Assembly (NCBI RefSeq): GCF_014652935.1
Contig: NZ_BMZT01000001.1
Coordinates: forward strand, 124,001-188,000
Direction: 5' to 3'
Length of the DNA: 64,000 nt
DNA from: Luteimonas padinae
GTDB lineage: Bacteria > Pseudomonadota > Gammaproteobacteria > Xanthomonadales > Xanthomonadaceae
The notes beneath the pieces are model-generated. The model saw only the letters and a list, made by a program, of their open reading frames with translations. It did not search any database and was not told where the DNA came from. The translations under genes were made by a program, and so were the position numbers. Positions within the stretch are counted from its first letter, which is position 1. The number at the start of each line of letters is the position of its first letter. This document shows positions 28,879 to 36,334 of this stretch, in pieces.

Positions 28879-29688
28879 TCAACCCCCGAACAGCTTGCTG
28901 AAGAAACCCTTCTTCTCCAGCTGTGTGAACCGCATCGGGCGATCTTCGCCGATGATGCGCGCGACCGCGTCGTCATAGGCCTGGCCGGCCTGCGACTCCA
29001 GGTCCAGGATCACCGGCTCGCCCTTGTTGGACGCGTTGAGCACGTCGCCCGACTCCGGGATGACGCCGATGGTCTTCAGGCCCAGCACTTCCTCGACGTC
29101 GCCGATCGACAGCATCTCGCCGGTCTCGACGCGGGCCGGGTTGTAGCGGGTCAGCAGCAGGTGCGACTTCACCGGCTCGCCGGCCTCGGCGCGGCGGGTC
29201 TTGGAATCGAGCAGGCCGATGATGCGGTCGGAGTCGCGCACCGAGGACACTTCGGGGTTGACCACCACCACCGCCTGGTCGGCGAAGTACATCGCGAGGA
29301 ACGCGCCCTTCTCGATGCCGGCCGGGGAATCGCAGACGATGTAGTCGAAGCCGTCGTCGGCCAGCTCCTTCAGCACGCGCTCGACGCCTTCGCGGGTCAG
29401 CGCGTCCTTGTCGCGGGTCTGCGACGCGGCCAGCACGTACAGGTTGTCGAAGCGCTTGTCCTTGATCATGGCCTGCTTGAGCGTGGCCTCGCCCTGGACG
29501 ACGTTGACGAAGTCGTACACCACGCGGCGCTCGCAGCCCATGATCAGGTCGAGGTTGCGCAGGCCGACGTCGAAGTCGATGACGGCGATCTTCTTGCCGC
29601 GGCGCGCCAGCCCGCAGGCCAGGCTTGCGCTGGTGGTGGTCTTGCCGACGCCGCCCTTGCCGGACGTGACTACGATGATCTCGGCCAA
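28879..29688 (-). CDS. minD: Septum site-determining ATPase MinD
   Basis: 269 residues. It has the deviant Walker A EIIVVTSGKGGVGKTTTSASL, switch region VIDFDVGLRNLD, and Walker B-like DYIVCDSPAGIEKGA. The C-terminal amphipathic helix (FTQLEKKGFFSKLFGG) binds the membrane. MinD-ATP recruits MinC to the membrane and is cleared by MinE. The gene lies 23 bases after minC and 3 bases before minE. Confidence 0.97.
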   Translation of the reverse strand: MAEIIVVTSGKGGVGKTTTSASLACGLARRGKKIAVIDFDVGLRNLDLIMGCERRVVYDFVNVVQGEATLKQAMIKDKRFDNLYVLAASQTRDKDALTREGVERVLKELADDGFDYIVCDSPAGIEKGAFLAMYFADQAVVVVNPEVSSVRDSDRIIGLLDSKTRRAEAGEPVKSHLLLTRYNPARVETGEMLSIGDVEEVLGLKTIGVIPESGDVLNASNKGEPVILDLESQAGQAYDDAVARIIGEDRPMRFTQLEKKGFFSKLFGG

Positions 29689-29711
29689 AGTCTCTCTCCT
29701 GTGTGCGCGCT

Positions 29712-30536
29712 TCAGTCGAGCGCTGCTATTTTCAGCTGGTCGCCGTCCAGCCAGACCTGCACGGGCTTGCCGCGAAGGTCGGCCGGAAGATCTTCCAGCA
29801 CCTTGTAGTGTCCCGCGATCGCCACGAGTTCGGCATGGAACTCGCGGCAGAAGATGCGTGCCTTCGCGTTGCCCTGCGCGCCGGCCAGGGCGCGGCCGCG
29901 CAGCGCGCCGTAGATGTGGATCGAGCCGTCGGCGATGACCTCGGCGCCGGCGCCCACGGCGGCCAGCACGGTGAGATCGCGGTTTTCGGCATAGACCTGC
30001 TGGCCCGAGCGTACCGCGCTGGCCTGCATCAGGCCGGGCTCGCCGCCGCGCGCGAGGGCTGCGGCTTCGGCGGGCGCCGGACCGGTGCGTCCGCTTGTCG
30101 CAGGAGCGGCCTCGGCGGCCCGGCTGCGTTCGGCGGGAGACGCTGCCGGTGCGGCTTCAGCGGCCTGAGCGCCGCCGGCCGGCTCGTACTGCGCGCGGAA
30201 CTTGGCCAGCAGCGGCAGGCCCAGTTCGATCGCGAGCTGCTCGTTCTCGCTGCTGCCCCAGGCCAGGGCCACGGGCAGGGCGCCGGCTTCGCGCAGCGCG
30301 TCCAGCAGGGCGCGCGCGGTGGCCACGTCGGGCAGCGCCGGCAGGCCGCCGAAGTCGACCACCACGGCGCCGCGCGCGAACAGCTTGGGCGCGCGCTGGA
30401 CGCGGTCGCGCATCTCGGCGGCCAGGCGGTCGATGTCGAGGGTGCGGACGCGCAGGTTGGCGATGCCGACCTGGCCGATGCGGAGCTCGCCCGCGGGTTC
30501 GAAGCTGGCGACCGTCGCGCCCTGTGCCTTCGCCAT
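29712..30536 (-). CDS. minC: Septum site-determining protein MinC
   Basis: 274 residues. The N-terminal domain (about 1-105) inhibits FtsZ polymerisation; the C-terminal beta-helix domain has the typical VRSGQQVYAENRDLTVLAAVGAGAEVIADGSIHIYGALRGRALAG repeats and CREFHAELVAIAG. The domains are joined by an unusually long Ala/Pro/Glu-rich linker of about 60 residues, longer than in E. coli MinC (231). The ATG at 30536 overlaps the stop of the acetyltransferase gene by one base (TGATG). Confidence 0.95.
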   Translation of the reverse strand: MAKAQGATVASFEPAGELRIGQVGIANLRVRTLDIDRLAAEMRDRVQRAPKLFARGAVVVDFGGLPALPDVATARALLDALREAGALPVALAWGSSENEQLAIELGLPLLAKFRAQYEPAGGAQAAEAAPAASPAERSRAAEAAPATSGRTGPAPAEAAALARGGEPGLMQASAVRSGQQVYAENRDLTVLAAVGAGAEVIADGSIHIYGALRGRALAGAQGNAKARIFCREFHAELVAIAGHYKVLEDLPADLRGKPVQVWLDGDQLKIAALD

Positions 30537-31132
30537 CACCGGGTGCCCGTCGCCAGGCGGGCCTCGCCGAGCGGGCGCGGCTGTGCCAGCCAGCGCACGT
30601 CGGGCAGGTCGTCGCCGTAGTGCTCGCGCACCCAGGGATAGCTGCACAGGTCCTTGGTCAGCATCGAGGCGCGGATGCCGGTGTCGGGCATCACGTGCTG
30701 GCCGACCTCGCGGAAGCCGAAGCTGCCGTGGAAGATGCGCGCGGTGTCGCTGTCGTGCTCGATGAAGACCTCGCAGGCCAGCACCGGGTAGCGGACCTCG
30801 GCATAGCCCTGGATGTCGGCATACAGGGTGCGGCCGACGCCGCCGCCGCGGCGCCGGCTGGCGACCACCACGCGGTCGATGTACATGAAGTCGGGGTGGC
30901 GCTCGGCGAACCAGCGGAAGTTGCTGCCGTCGTGGCCGCGGCGCGAGCCGAAGCCGACCAGGAAGCCGGCGAGCGTGCCGTCGCGCTCGGCGACGCGGAA
31001 ATAGTCGGCGCTGTCGTGGAAATGGCGCAGCCGCGCCGAATCGAGCGGCAGGATGGACGGACCGGCGGCGTTGTTCAGGGCAAGGACGGAATCCAGCTCG
31101 TGCTCGCGCACGTCGCGGACGACAATCGACAT
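30536..31132 (-). CDS. GNAT family N-acetyltransferase
   Basis: 198 residues. Recognisable GNAT motifs are the MYIDRVVVASRRRGGGVGRTLYADI segment, carrying the acetyl-CoA pyrophosphate loop RRRGGGVG, and the later LACEVFIEHDSDTARIFHGSFGFREVG. It belongs to the group of uncharacterised acetyltransferases in which the substrate cannot be predicted. Its stop overlaps the minC start, so it is the first gene of a four-gene unit with minC, minD and minE. Confidence 0.85.
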   Translation of the reverse strand: MSIVVRDVREHELDSVLALNNAAGPSILPLDSARLRHFHDSADYFRVAERDGTLAGFLVGFGSRRGHDGSNFRWFAERHPDFMYIDRVVVASRRRGGGVGRTLYADIQGYAEVRYPVLACEVFIEHDSDTARIFHGSFGFREVGQHVMPDTGIRASMLTKDLCSYPWVREHYGDDLPDVRWLAQPRPLGEARLATGTR

Positions 31133-31303
31133 TCCAGACTCCGGGATGTGGCCAATGACGCCAACGTCGCGCGCGGTGGGGCTGGGCCAGCCATCGCGCG
31201 GCGGTCGACGGCGGCGATTATCGCATGGTGCCGATCCGGCGGGCGACCGGAGGCATGACTTCCGGACCGTCGCCCCGGTGCCGCTTGCGCCTACCATGGC
31301 GGC

Positions 31304-32533
31304 ATGTTCCAGCGCTTCGACCACAACCGGCTGCTGCGCTACGCGGGACTGTTCACCTGGGCGGTGATCGGCCTGCCGCTGCTGCTGGTGACCCTGCCGC
31401 AGCCCGATCGCGACGGCGTGGTGGGCGCGGCTGCGCCCGGCGCGCTGCAGGCCTGGATCGCCTGGGCGGTATTCGGCGCCAGCTACGGCTGGCTCACCCG
31501 CGGCCTGGGCCGGCAGCGGGTGAGGGCCGTCGACGGCGTGCTGCTGGCCGGCCTGGCCGGCGGCGCCATCGCCATCAGCTACTACAGCCAGAGCGGCCTG
31601 GGCAGCATCCTGCTGATGGTCGTGGCCAGCGTGCTGCCGTGGCTGCTGCCGGTGTGGCAGGGCGTGGCGCTGCTGGTGCTGTGCGAGTTCGTGATCGTGC
31701 CGGTGTACGTGCGCGGCTATGACTTCTCCTGGGTCGAAGCGGTGCTGCAGGCCAGCCTGTACGTCGGCTTCACCGGCTTCGCCTTCGTCACCGGCCTGGT
31801 GGCGCGCCAGCAGGCCCAGGCCCGGGATGAGCAGCGCCGCCTGAATGCGGAACTGCGCGCCACCCGCGCCCTGCTGGCCGAAAGCGTGCGCGTCAACGAG
31901 CGCACCCGGATCTCGCGCGAGCTGCACGACCTGCTGGGCCACCACCTGACCGCGCTGAGCCTGAACCTGGAAGTGGCCAACCACCTCACCGAGGGCAAGG
32001 CCCAGGAGCACGTGGGCCAGGCCCACACCCTGGCCCGGCTGCTGCTGTCGGACGTGCGCGAGGCGGTCAGCCAGATCCGCGGCAACGAGACCATCGACAT
32101 GGCCGCCACCCTGGAGCCGCTGGCCGGCAACGTGCCCGGCCTCAAGGTGGACATGCGCCTGCCGCGGCCGTTCCCGATGGAGGACCCCGAGCGCGCCCAC
32201 GTGCTGCTGCGCTGCACCCAGGAGATCATCACCAACGCCGTCCGCCATGCCCACGCCAGCGTCCTGCACCTGCAGTACGCGCTCGAGCGCGGGGCGGTGC
32301 GCCTGGTCGCCCGCGACGACGGCCGCGGCGCCGATGGCTTCACCGCCGGCAACGGCCTGCGCGGCATGCGCGAGCGGCTGGCGGTGTACGGCGGCGAAGT
32401 CGAGGCCGACACTGCACCGGGGCAGGGCTTCACCCTGCGCCTGCGGCTGCCGCTGGACGACGTCGCCGACATCGCGGTATCCACGGCGGAGCCATCCGGC
32501 CCGTCGGCAACCCTCACCACGGAGGCGACATGA
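31304..32533 (+). CDS. Sensor histidine kinase (HisKA_3, NarX/DesK-like)
   Basis: 409 residues. Six hydrophobic helices in the first 170 residues form a membrane sensor with no large periplasmic domain. After a linker helix comes the HisKA_3 box RISRELHDLLGHHLTALSLN, with the phosphorylated His in ELHDLLGH, then an HATPase domain with EIITNAVRHAHAS (N box), ARDDGRGADGF and GNGLRGMRERL (G boxes). It should phosphorylate the response regulator encoded next, whose ATG overlaps its stop (ATGA). The signal is unknown; similar kinases sense membrane state. Confidence 0.92.
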   Translation: MFQRFDHNRLLRYAGLFTWAVIGLPLLLVTLPQPDRDGVVGAAAPGALQAWIAWAVFGASYGWLTRGLGRQRVRAVDGVLLAGLAGGAIAISYYSQSGLGSILLMVVASVLPWLLPVWQGVALLVLCEFVIVPVYVRGYDFSWVEAVLQASLYVGFTGFAFVTGLVARQQAQARDEQRRLNAELRATRALLAESVRVNERTRISRELHDLLGHHLTALSLNLEVANHLTEGKAQEHVGQAHTLARLLLSDVREAVSQIRGNETIDMAATLEPLAGNVPGLKVDMRLPRPFPMEDPERAHVLLRCTQEIITNAVRHAHASVLHLQYALERGAVRLVARDDGRGADGFTAGNGLRGMRERLAVYGGEVEADTAPGQGFTLRLRLPLDDVADIAVSTAEPSGPSATLTTEAT

Positions 32534-33207
32534 CGACCGACGGACCCCGCGAGGCCGGCGCACCGGCGATCCGCGTTTGCCTGGTCGACGACCAGACCCT
32601 GGTCCGGCAGGGCATCCGCTCCCTGCTGGCGCTCGACGGCGGCATCGAGGTGGTGGCCGAGGCCGTCGACGGGCGCCAGGCCGTCGAGATGATCCCGAGG
32701 GTCGCGCCGGACGTGGTCCTGATGGACATGCGCATGCCGGCGATGTCGGGCCTGGAGGCCCTGCAGGCCCTGTCCGCGGCCGGCACGCTGCCGCCCACCA
32801 TCATCCTCACCACCTTCGACGACGACCAGCTGGTGCTGGCCGGGCTCAAGGCCGGGGCCAAGGGCTACCTGCTCAAGGACGTGTCGCTGGAGCAGCTGGT
32901 GGGCGCGATCCGCACCGTGGCCGGCGGCGGCTCGCTGGTGCAGCCGGCGGTGACCCAGCGCCTGCTGTCGGGCCTGGAGCACATGCGCAACGACTTCGTC
33001 AGCCTCGACCGGCCAGACCCCCTGACCGACCGCGAGACCGAGATCCTGCGCCTGATGGCCTCGGGCTTCTCCAACAAGGAGATCGCCAACTCGCTGGGCG
33101 TGGCCGAGGGCACGATCAAGAACCACGTGTCCAACATCCTCAGCAAGCTGGGGGTGCGCGACCGCACCCGGGCGGTGCTGAAGGCCTTCGAACTGCAGCT
33201 GGTGTAA
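32530..33207 (+). CDS. NarL/FixJ-type response regulator
   Basis: 225 residues. The receiver domain has VCLVDDQTLVRQGI, phospho-acceptor Asp in VVLMDMRMPAMSG, and the switch Lys in KGYLLKDVS. The LuxR-type HTH is LTDRETEILRLMASGFSNKEIANSLGVAEGTIKNHVSNIL. It is the cognate partner of the preceding kinase, sharing an ATGA overlap. Target genes cannot be seen; no clear direct repeat was identified in the promoter. Confidence 0.95.
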   Translation: MTTDGPREAGAPAIRVCLVDDQTLVRQGIRSLLALDGGIEVVAEAVDGRQAVEMIPRVAPDVVLMDMRMPAMSGLEALQALSAAGTLPPTIILTTFDDDQLVLAGLKAGAKGYLLKDVSLEQLVGAIRTVAGGGSLVQPAVTQRLLSGLEHMRNDFVSLDRPDPLTDRETEILRLMASGFSNKEIANSLGVAEGTIKNHVSNILSKLGVRDRTRAVLKAFELQLV

Positions 33208-33255
33208 GCCCGGCGCAGGCCCGGCCGCCGCGCCGGGGCGGGCCTGCCCGATGTG

Positions 33256-33282
33256 AAAAAAGCCGCGGCCCGAGGTCGCGGC
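33256..33282 (-). terminator. Rho-independent terminator-like hairpin on the minus strand
   Basis: A 9-bp GC stem with a 3-base loop is followed by T6 when read on the minus strand. Both flanking genes are on the plus strand, so it would end an unannotated antisense transcript. Confidence 0.5.
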
Positions 33283-33355
33283 GACGACGGCAATCTTGCT
33301 AGGATTGCCGGTCTGCGCCCCGGCCTCGGCCGGTCCTGGTCCCGGAGAACCCTGA

Positions 33356-34513
33356 ATGACCCGTTTGCTCGAGCTCCTGATTTCCATGGCGATCGTCGCC
33401 GTGCTGTTCGTGATCGTCGGCGTTGTGCTGCCGTCCAGCCGCTCCCTGAGCGAAAGCGTGGAGACCAACCGCAAGATGTCGATCGTGTTCGACACGGTGA
33501 ACAGCTTCAAGCGCTTCGACGACTGGCATCCCTTCGCGCTGGGCCAGGTCAAGCTCGACCGTTCGGGCCCCGAAGAGGGCGTCGGCGCCCGCATCGACTA
33601 CGACTCCCAGGTCTCCGGCGTGGGCAAGGGCAGCTGGGAGATCATCGAGTCCGAGCAGGATTCGCGCGTGGTCTACCGCATCGAGGACGACAAGCGCGGT
33701 TCGAACAAGCAGTCGGCCATCACCCTGACCCCGACCGGTCGCGGCGGCCGCAACGTCGAGATCACCCAGGACTACCAGGTCGACTACGGCTGGGACCTGC
33801 TGGGCCGCTACGCCGGCCTGTACGTCAGCCGCAACGTCGGCGACACCATGAAGTTCGGCCTCGGCCGCCTGACCAACATGCTGGCCTCGGTGCCGAACTT
33901 CGACTACCGCGTCGACGGCTCCAATCTTGCCAACCTCGAAGTGGCCCAGATCCCCGCCGAGAACCTGCTGGTGGTCAACGCCGGCGCGATCGAGCGCAAC
34001 AACGAAGTCGTCAAGAAGGCGATGAAGGACAACGCCGAGTGGATCAAGCGCACGATGGACGAGAGCGGCCTGGAGCCGGTCGGCCCGCTGCGCATCGTGA
34101 CCACCGAGTTCGCGCGTGACAGCTACACCTTCGACGTGGTCCAGGCCGTCCGTCCCAAGGGCGGCGCGGCGGCTCCGGCCGACGACGCCACCGCTGCCGA
34201 CGAGGCCGCGGAAGGCGAAGAGGCCCCGGCCGCCCCGGCCTTCGTGGTCACGGAATCCGAGCCGCTGGACGCGGACGCCATCAAGCTGCAGGGCCCGGTG
34301 ACCTTCGTGCGCAGCGAGCCGACCCGTGTTGCCCGCGCCGACTACAAGGGCTACATGGCCGAGCTGGACGTGGCCCGCAACGCCACCCGCGCCTGGGCCC
34401 TGACCCAGGGCGAAGAGGCCATCGGCCGCCCCTACGAGTACTACGTCAACGGGATCGACGCGGCGTTCACCGCCGACGGCCAGTTCAAGGTGTTCTGGAA
34501 CCTCAAGGGCTGA
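33356..34513 (+). CDS. SRPBCC-domain (polyketide cyclase-like) protein with membrane anchor
   Basis: 385 residues. An N-terminal hydrophobic helix (LLISMAIVAVLFVIVGVVL) is followed by a START/SRPBCC-type domain with FDTVNSFKRFDDWHPFA and GSWEIIESEQDSRVVYRI. The C-terminal half, after an Ala/Glu-rich linker near residue 270, resembles a GyrI/effector-binding domain (VARADYKGYMAELDVARNATRAWAL). Such fusions bind hydrophobic ligands, but the ligand is unknown. It is likely monocistronic; a strong hairpin lies in the gap after it. Confidence 0.75.
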   Translation: MTRLLELLISMAIVAVLFVIVGVVLPSSRSLSESVETNRKMSIVFDTVNSFKRFDDWHPFALGQVKLDRSGPEEGVGARIDYDSQVSGVGKGSWEIIESEQDSRVVYRIEDDKRGSNKQSAITLTPTGRGGRNVEITQDYQVDYGWDLLGRYAGLYVSRNVGDTMKFGLGRLTNMLASVPNFDYRVDGSNLANLEVAQIPAENLLVVNAGAIERNNEVVKKAMKDNAEWIKRTMDESGLEPVGPLRIVTTEFARDSYTFDVVQAVRPKGGAAAPADDATAADEAAEGEEAPAAPAFVVTESEPLDADAIKLQGPVTFVRSEPTRVARADYKGYMAELDVARNATRAWALTQGEEAIGRPYEYYVNGIDAAFTADGQFKVFWNLKG

Positions 34514-34540
34514 TCCTCGCCACTCGCCTGCAGTACCCTC

Positions 34541-34570
34541 GGAACGCCGCATCCCCGGATGCGGCGTTCC
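34541..34570 (+). terminator. Perfect 14-bp hairpin after the SRPBCC gene
   Basis: GGAACGCCGCATCC and its exact complement flank a 2-base CC loop. There is no T run, so termination may be inefficient or Rho-assisted. Confidence 0.55.
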
Positions 34571-34593
34571 GCGTTCCAGGAGGACGTTCGCCG

Positions 34594-34983
34594 ATGCCAG
34601 ACGCCCCCGACGCCGCGCCCCGCGCCCTGGTCGCGCCCGCCGGCCGCATGCTGGCCGCGTCCGGGGCCGTGCTCGCGGCGCTGGCCGTCGCCCTGGCCGC
34701 CTATGCCTCGCACGCCGCCGGCCCCGATGCCGGCAGTCGCCTGGGCCTGGCGGCCGCGTTCGCCTTCGGCCACGGCCTGGCGCTGGCGGCGCTGGCGCCG
34801 CGCGCGCGGGGACGGCTGGCGCTGGCCGCGATGGGCGCACTGCTGGCCGGCGTGCTGCTGTTCGCAGGCTCGCTGGCCGGGGCCTCGCTGCTGGGGTTGT
34901 CGACGCGCCTGGCGCCGCTGGGCGGCAGCCTGATGATCCTGGGGTGGCTCGCCCAGGCCGCGGCCGCGCTGCGGGGGCGCTGA
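34594..34983 (+). CDS. DUF423 family membrane protein
   Basis: 129 residues with four hydrophobic helices. The AYASHAAGPD loop, LAAAFAFGHGLALAAL helix and the ending APLGGSLMILGWLAQA match the compact DUF423 (YgdD) inner-membrane family. An AGGAGG element lies 10 bases upstream of the ATG. Function is unknown in the family. It is followed after four bases by the DNA glycosylase gene, with which it is probably co-transcribed. Confidence 0.78.
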   Translation: MPDAPDAAPRALVAPAGRMLAASGAVLAALAVALAAYASHAAGPDAGSRLGLAAAFAFGHGLALAALAPRARGRLALAAMGALLAGVLLFAGSLAGASLLGLSTRLAPLGGSLMILGWLAQAAAALRGR

Positions 34984-34987
34984 GGCC

Positions 34988-35662
34988 ATGCCGCGCTTCC
35001 GCCGTGGCTACGACACCGCCGAGGCCGATGCCTGGCTCGCCCGGCGCGACCGCCGCCTGGCCGCGTGGATCCGCCGCCTCGGTCCGATCGGGCCCGACCC
35101 GCGCTGGCGGCGCTCCTTCGATCCGGTCGATGCGCTCGCCCGCGCCATCCTGTTCCAGCAGCTGAGCGGCAAGGCCGCGTCCACCATCGTCGGCCGGGTG
35201 AAGGCGGCGGTTGGCGGCACGCGGCTCCATGCCGACAGCCTGGGGCGCGTCGACGACGCCACGCTGCGCGCCTGCGGGGTTTCGGGCAACAAGGCGCTGG
35301 CCCTGCGCGACCTCGCCGCCCGCGAGGCGCGCGGCGAGATTCCCGACTTGCGCAGGATGTCGGTGATGGACGCGGACGCGATCGTCGCCGCCCTGGTGCC
35401 GGTCCGCGGTATCGGCCGCTGGACGGTGGAGATGATGCTGATGTTCCGGCTCGGAAGGCCGGACGTGCTGCCGGTCGACGACCTTGGCGTGCGCAAGGGC
35501 GCGCAGCTGCTGGATCGCGCGGAGGCCATGCCGACCCCGCGCGGACTGGCGGAGCGGGGCGAACGCTGGGGCCCGTTCCGGACCCAGGCTGCGCTCTACC
35601 TGTGGCGGATCGCGGACGCGGCCAGCGCCGCGTCCGCGCCCGTGAAGCGCTCGCAGGAATAG
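34988..35662 (+). CDS. DNA-3-methyladenine glycosylase (AlkA-like HhH-GPD)
   Basis: 224 residues. A helix-hairpin-helix glycosylase that removes alkylated bases. Visible motifs are AILFQQLSGKAASTIVGRV, the hairpin LVPVRGIGRWTVEMMLMF and the catalytic Asp in LPVDDLGVRKG, as in AlkA-type enzymes. There is no iron-sulfur cluster and no separate N-terminal AlkA domain, so it resembles the short form found in many bacteria. It starts four bases after the DUF423 gene. Confidence 0.88.
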   Translation: MPRFRRGYDTAEADAWLARRDRRLAAWIRRLGPIGPDPRWRRSFDPVDALARAILFQQLSGKAASTIVGRVKAAVGGTRLHADSLGRVDDATLRACGVSGNKALALRDLAAREARGEIPDLRRMSVMDADAIVAALVPVRGIGRWTVEMMLMFRLGRPDVLPVDDLGVRKGAQLLDRAEAMPTPRGLAERGERWGPFRTQAALYLWRIADAASAASAPVKRSQE

Positions 35663-35692
35663 GCGCGGGGCAGGCCGCCCGCGCCGGGTGGA

Positions 35693-36247
35693 TCAGAAGC
35701 GCAGTTCGCCGCCGATGCCGAGGGTGTCGATGTCGAGGTCGACGCCGTCGAAGTCGGCCTGGCGGCGATCCCAGTTCAGCGACAGGCCGAAGCGCGGGTT
35801 GAAGTCGTAGCCGACGCTGGCGCCGAAGTAGGGCTTGTTCGAGTGCTCGTCGTCGATCACGTCCCAGTCGTCCTCGCGCAGCTGCGCGGTGATGCGCGCG
35901 ATGCCGGCGCGGCCGCCGATGAAGAAGCCGGTGCCGTCGGGGCCGAAGTTGTGCTTGGCCGCCACGCCCACGCCGAAGCTGACCAGGTCGAGGTCGAGGT
36001 CGTCGCCCAGGTACTCGGTGTACAGCGTGCCGACGTGGCCTTCGAGCGCGAAGTTGCGGTTGAACCAGTAGCCGCCGGAGAAGACGAACGAGGTGTCGTC
36101 CTCGCTGGCGGAGAAGCCGGCGTAGTCCAGGTCGATGTCGCTCTGGCCGATCTCGGCGCGGATGTAGCCGCCACGGCCGTCGGCGGCGAAGGCGGGCGCG
36201 GACGCGCAGGCGGCGAGCACGGCGGCGAGGATGATCGTCTTGTTCAT
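35693..36247 (-). CDS. Outer membrane beta-barrel protein
   Basis: 184 residues. A signal peptide (MNKTIILAAVLAACASAPAFAA) precedes eight amphipathic strands rich in Asp, Gly and aromatics (YIRAEIGQSDIDLDYAGF, SFVFSGGYWFNRNFALEG, PYFGASVGYDFNPRFGLSLNW), ending DTLGIGGELRF with a terminal Phe. This is the pattern of a small OmpA/OmpX-like barrel. It has the size of the xanthomonad Ax21-type proteins but no sequence hallmark that proves identity. Function unknown. Confidence 0.8.
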   Translation of the reverse strand: MNKTIILAAVLAACASAPAFAADGRGGYIRAEIGQSDIDLDYAGFSASEDDTSFVFSGGYWFNRNFALEGHVGTLYTEYLGDDLDLDLVSFGVGVAAKHNFGPDGTGFFIGGRAGIARITAQLREDDWDVIDDEHSNKPYFGASVGYDFNPRFGLSLNWDRRQADFDGVDLDIDTLGIGGELRF

Positions 36248-36334
36248 CGTGTTCCTTGTTCCTTGGAAAGAGGATCCCCTCCCGGGGGCGCGAAGGATGC
36301 GGAGGCGCGCCGGCGCTGTCAACGGGGCACTGTC

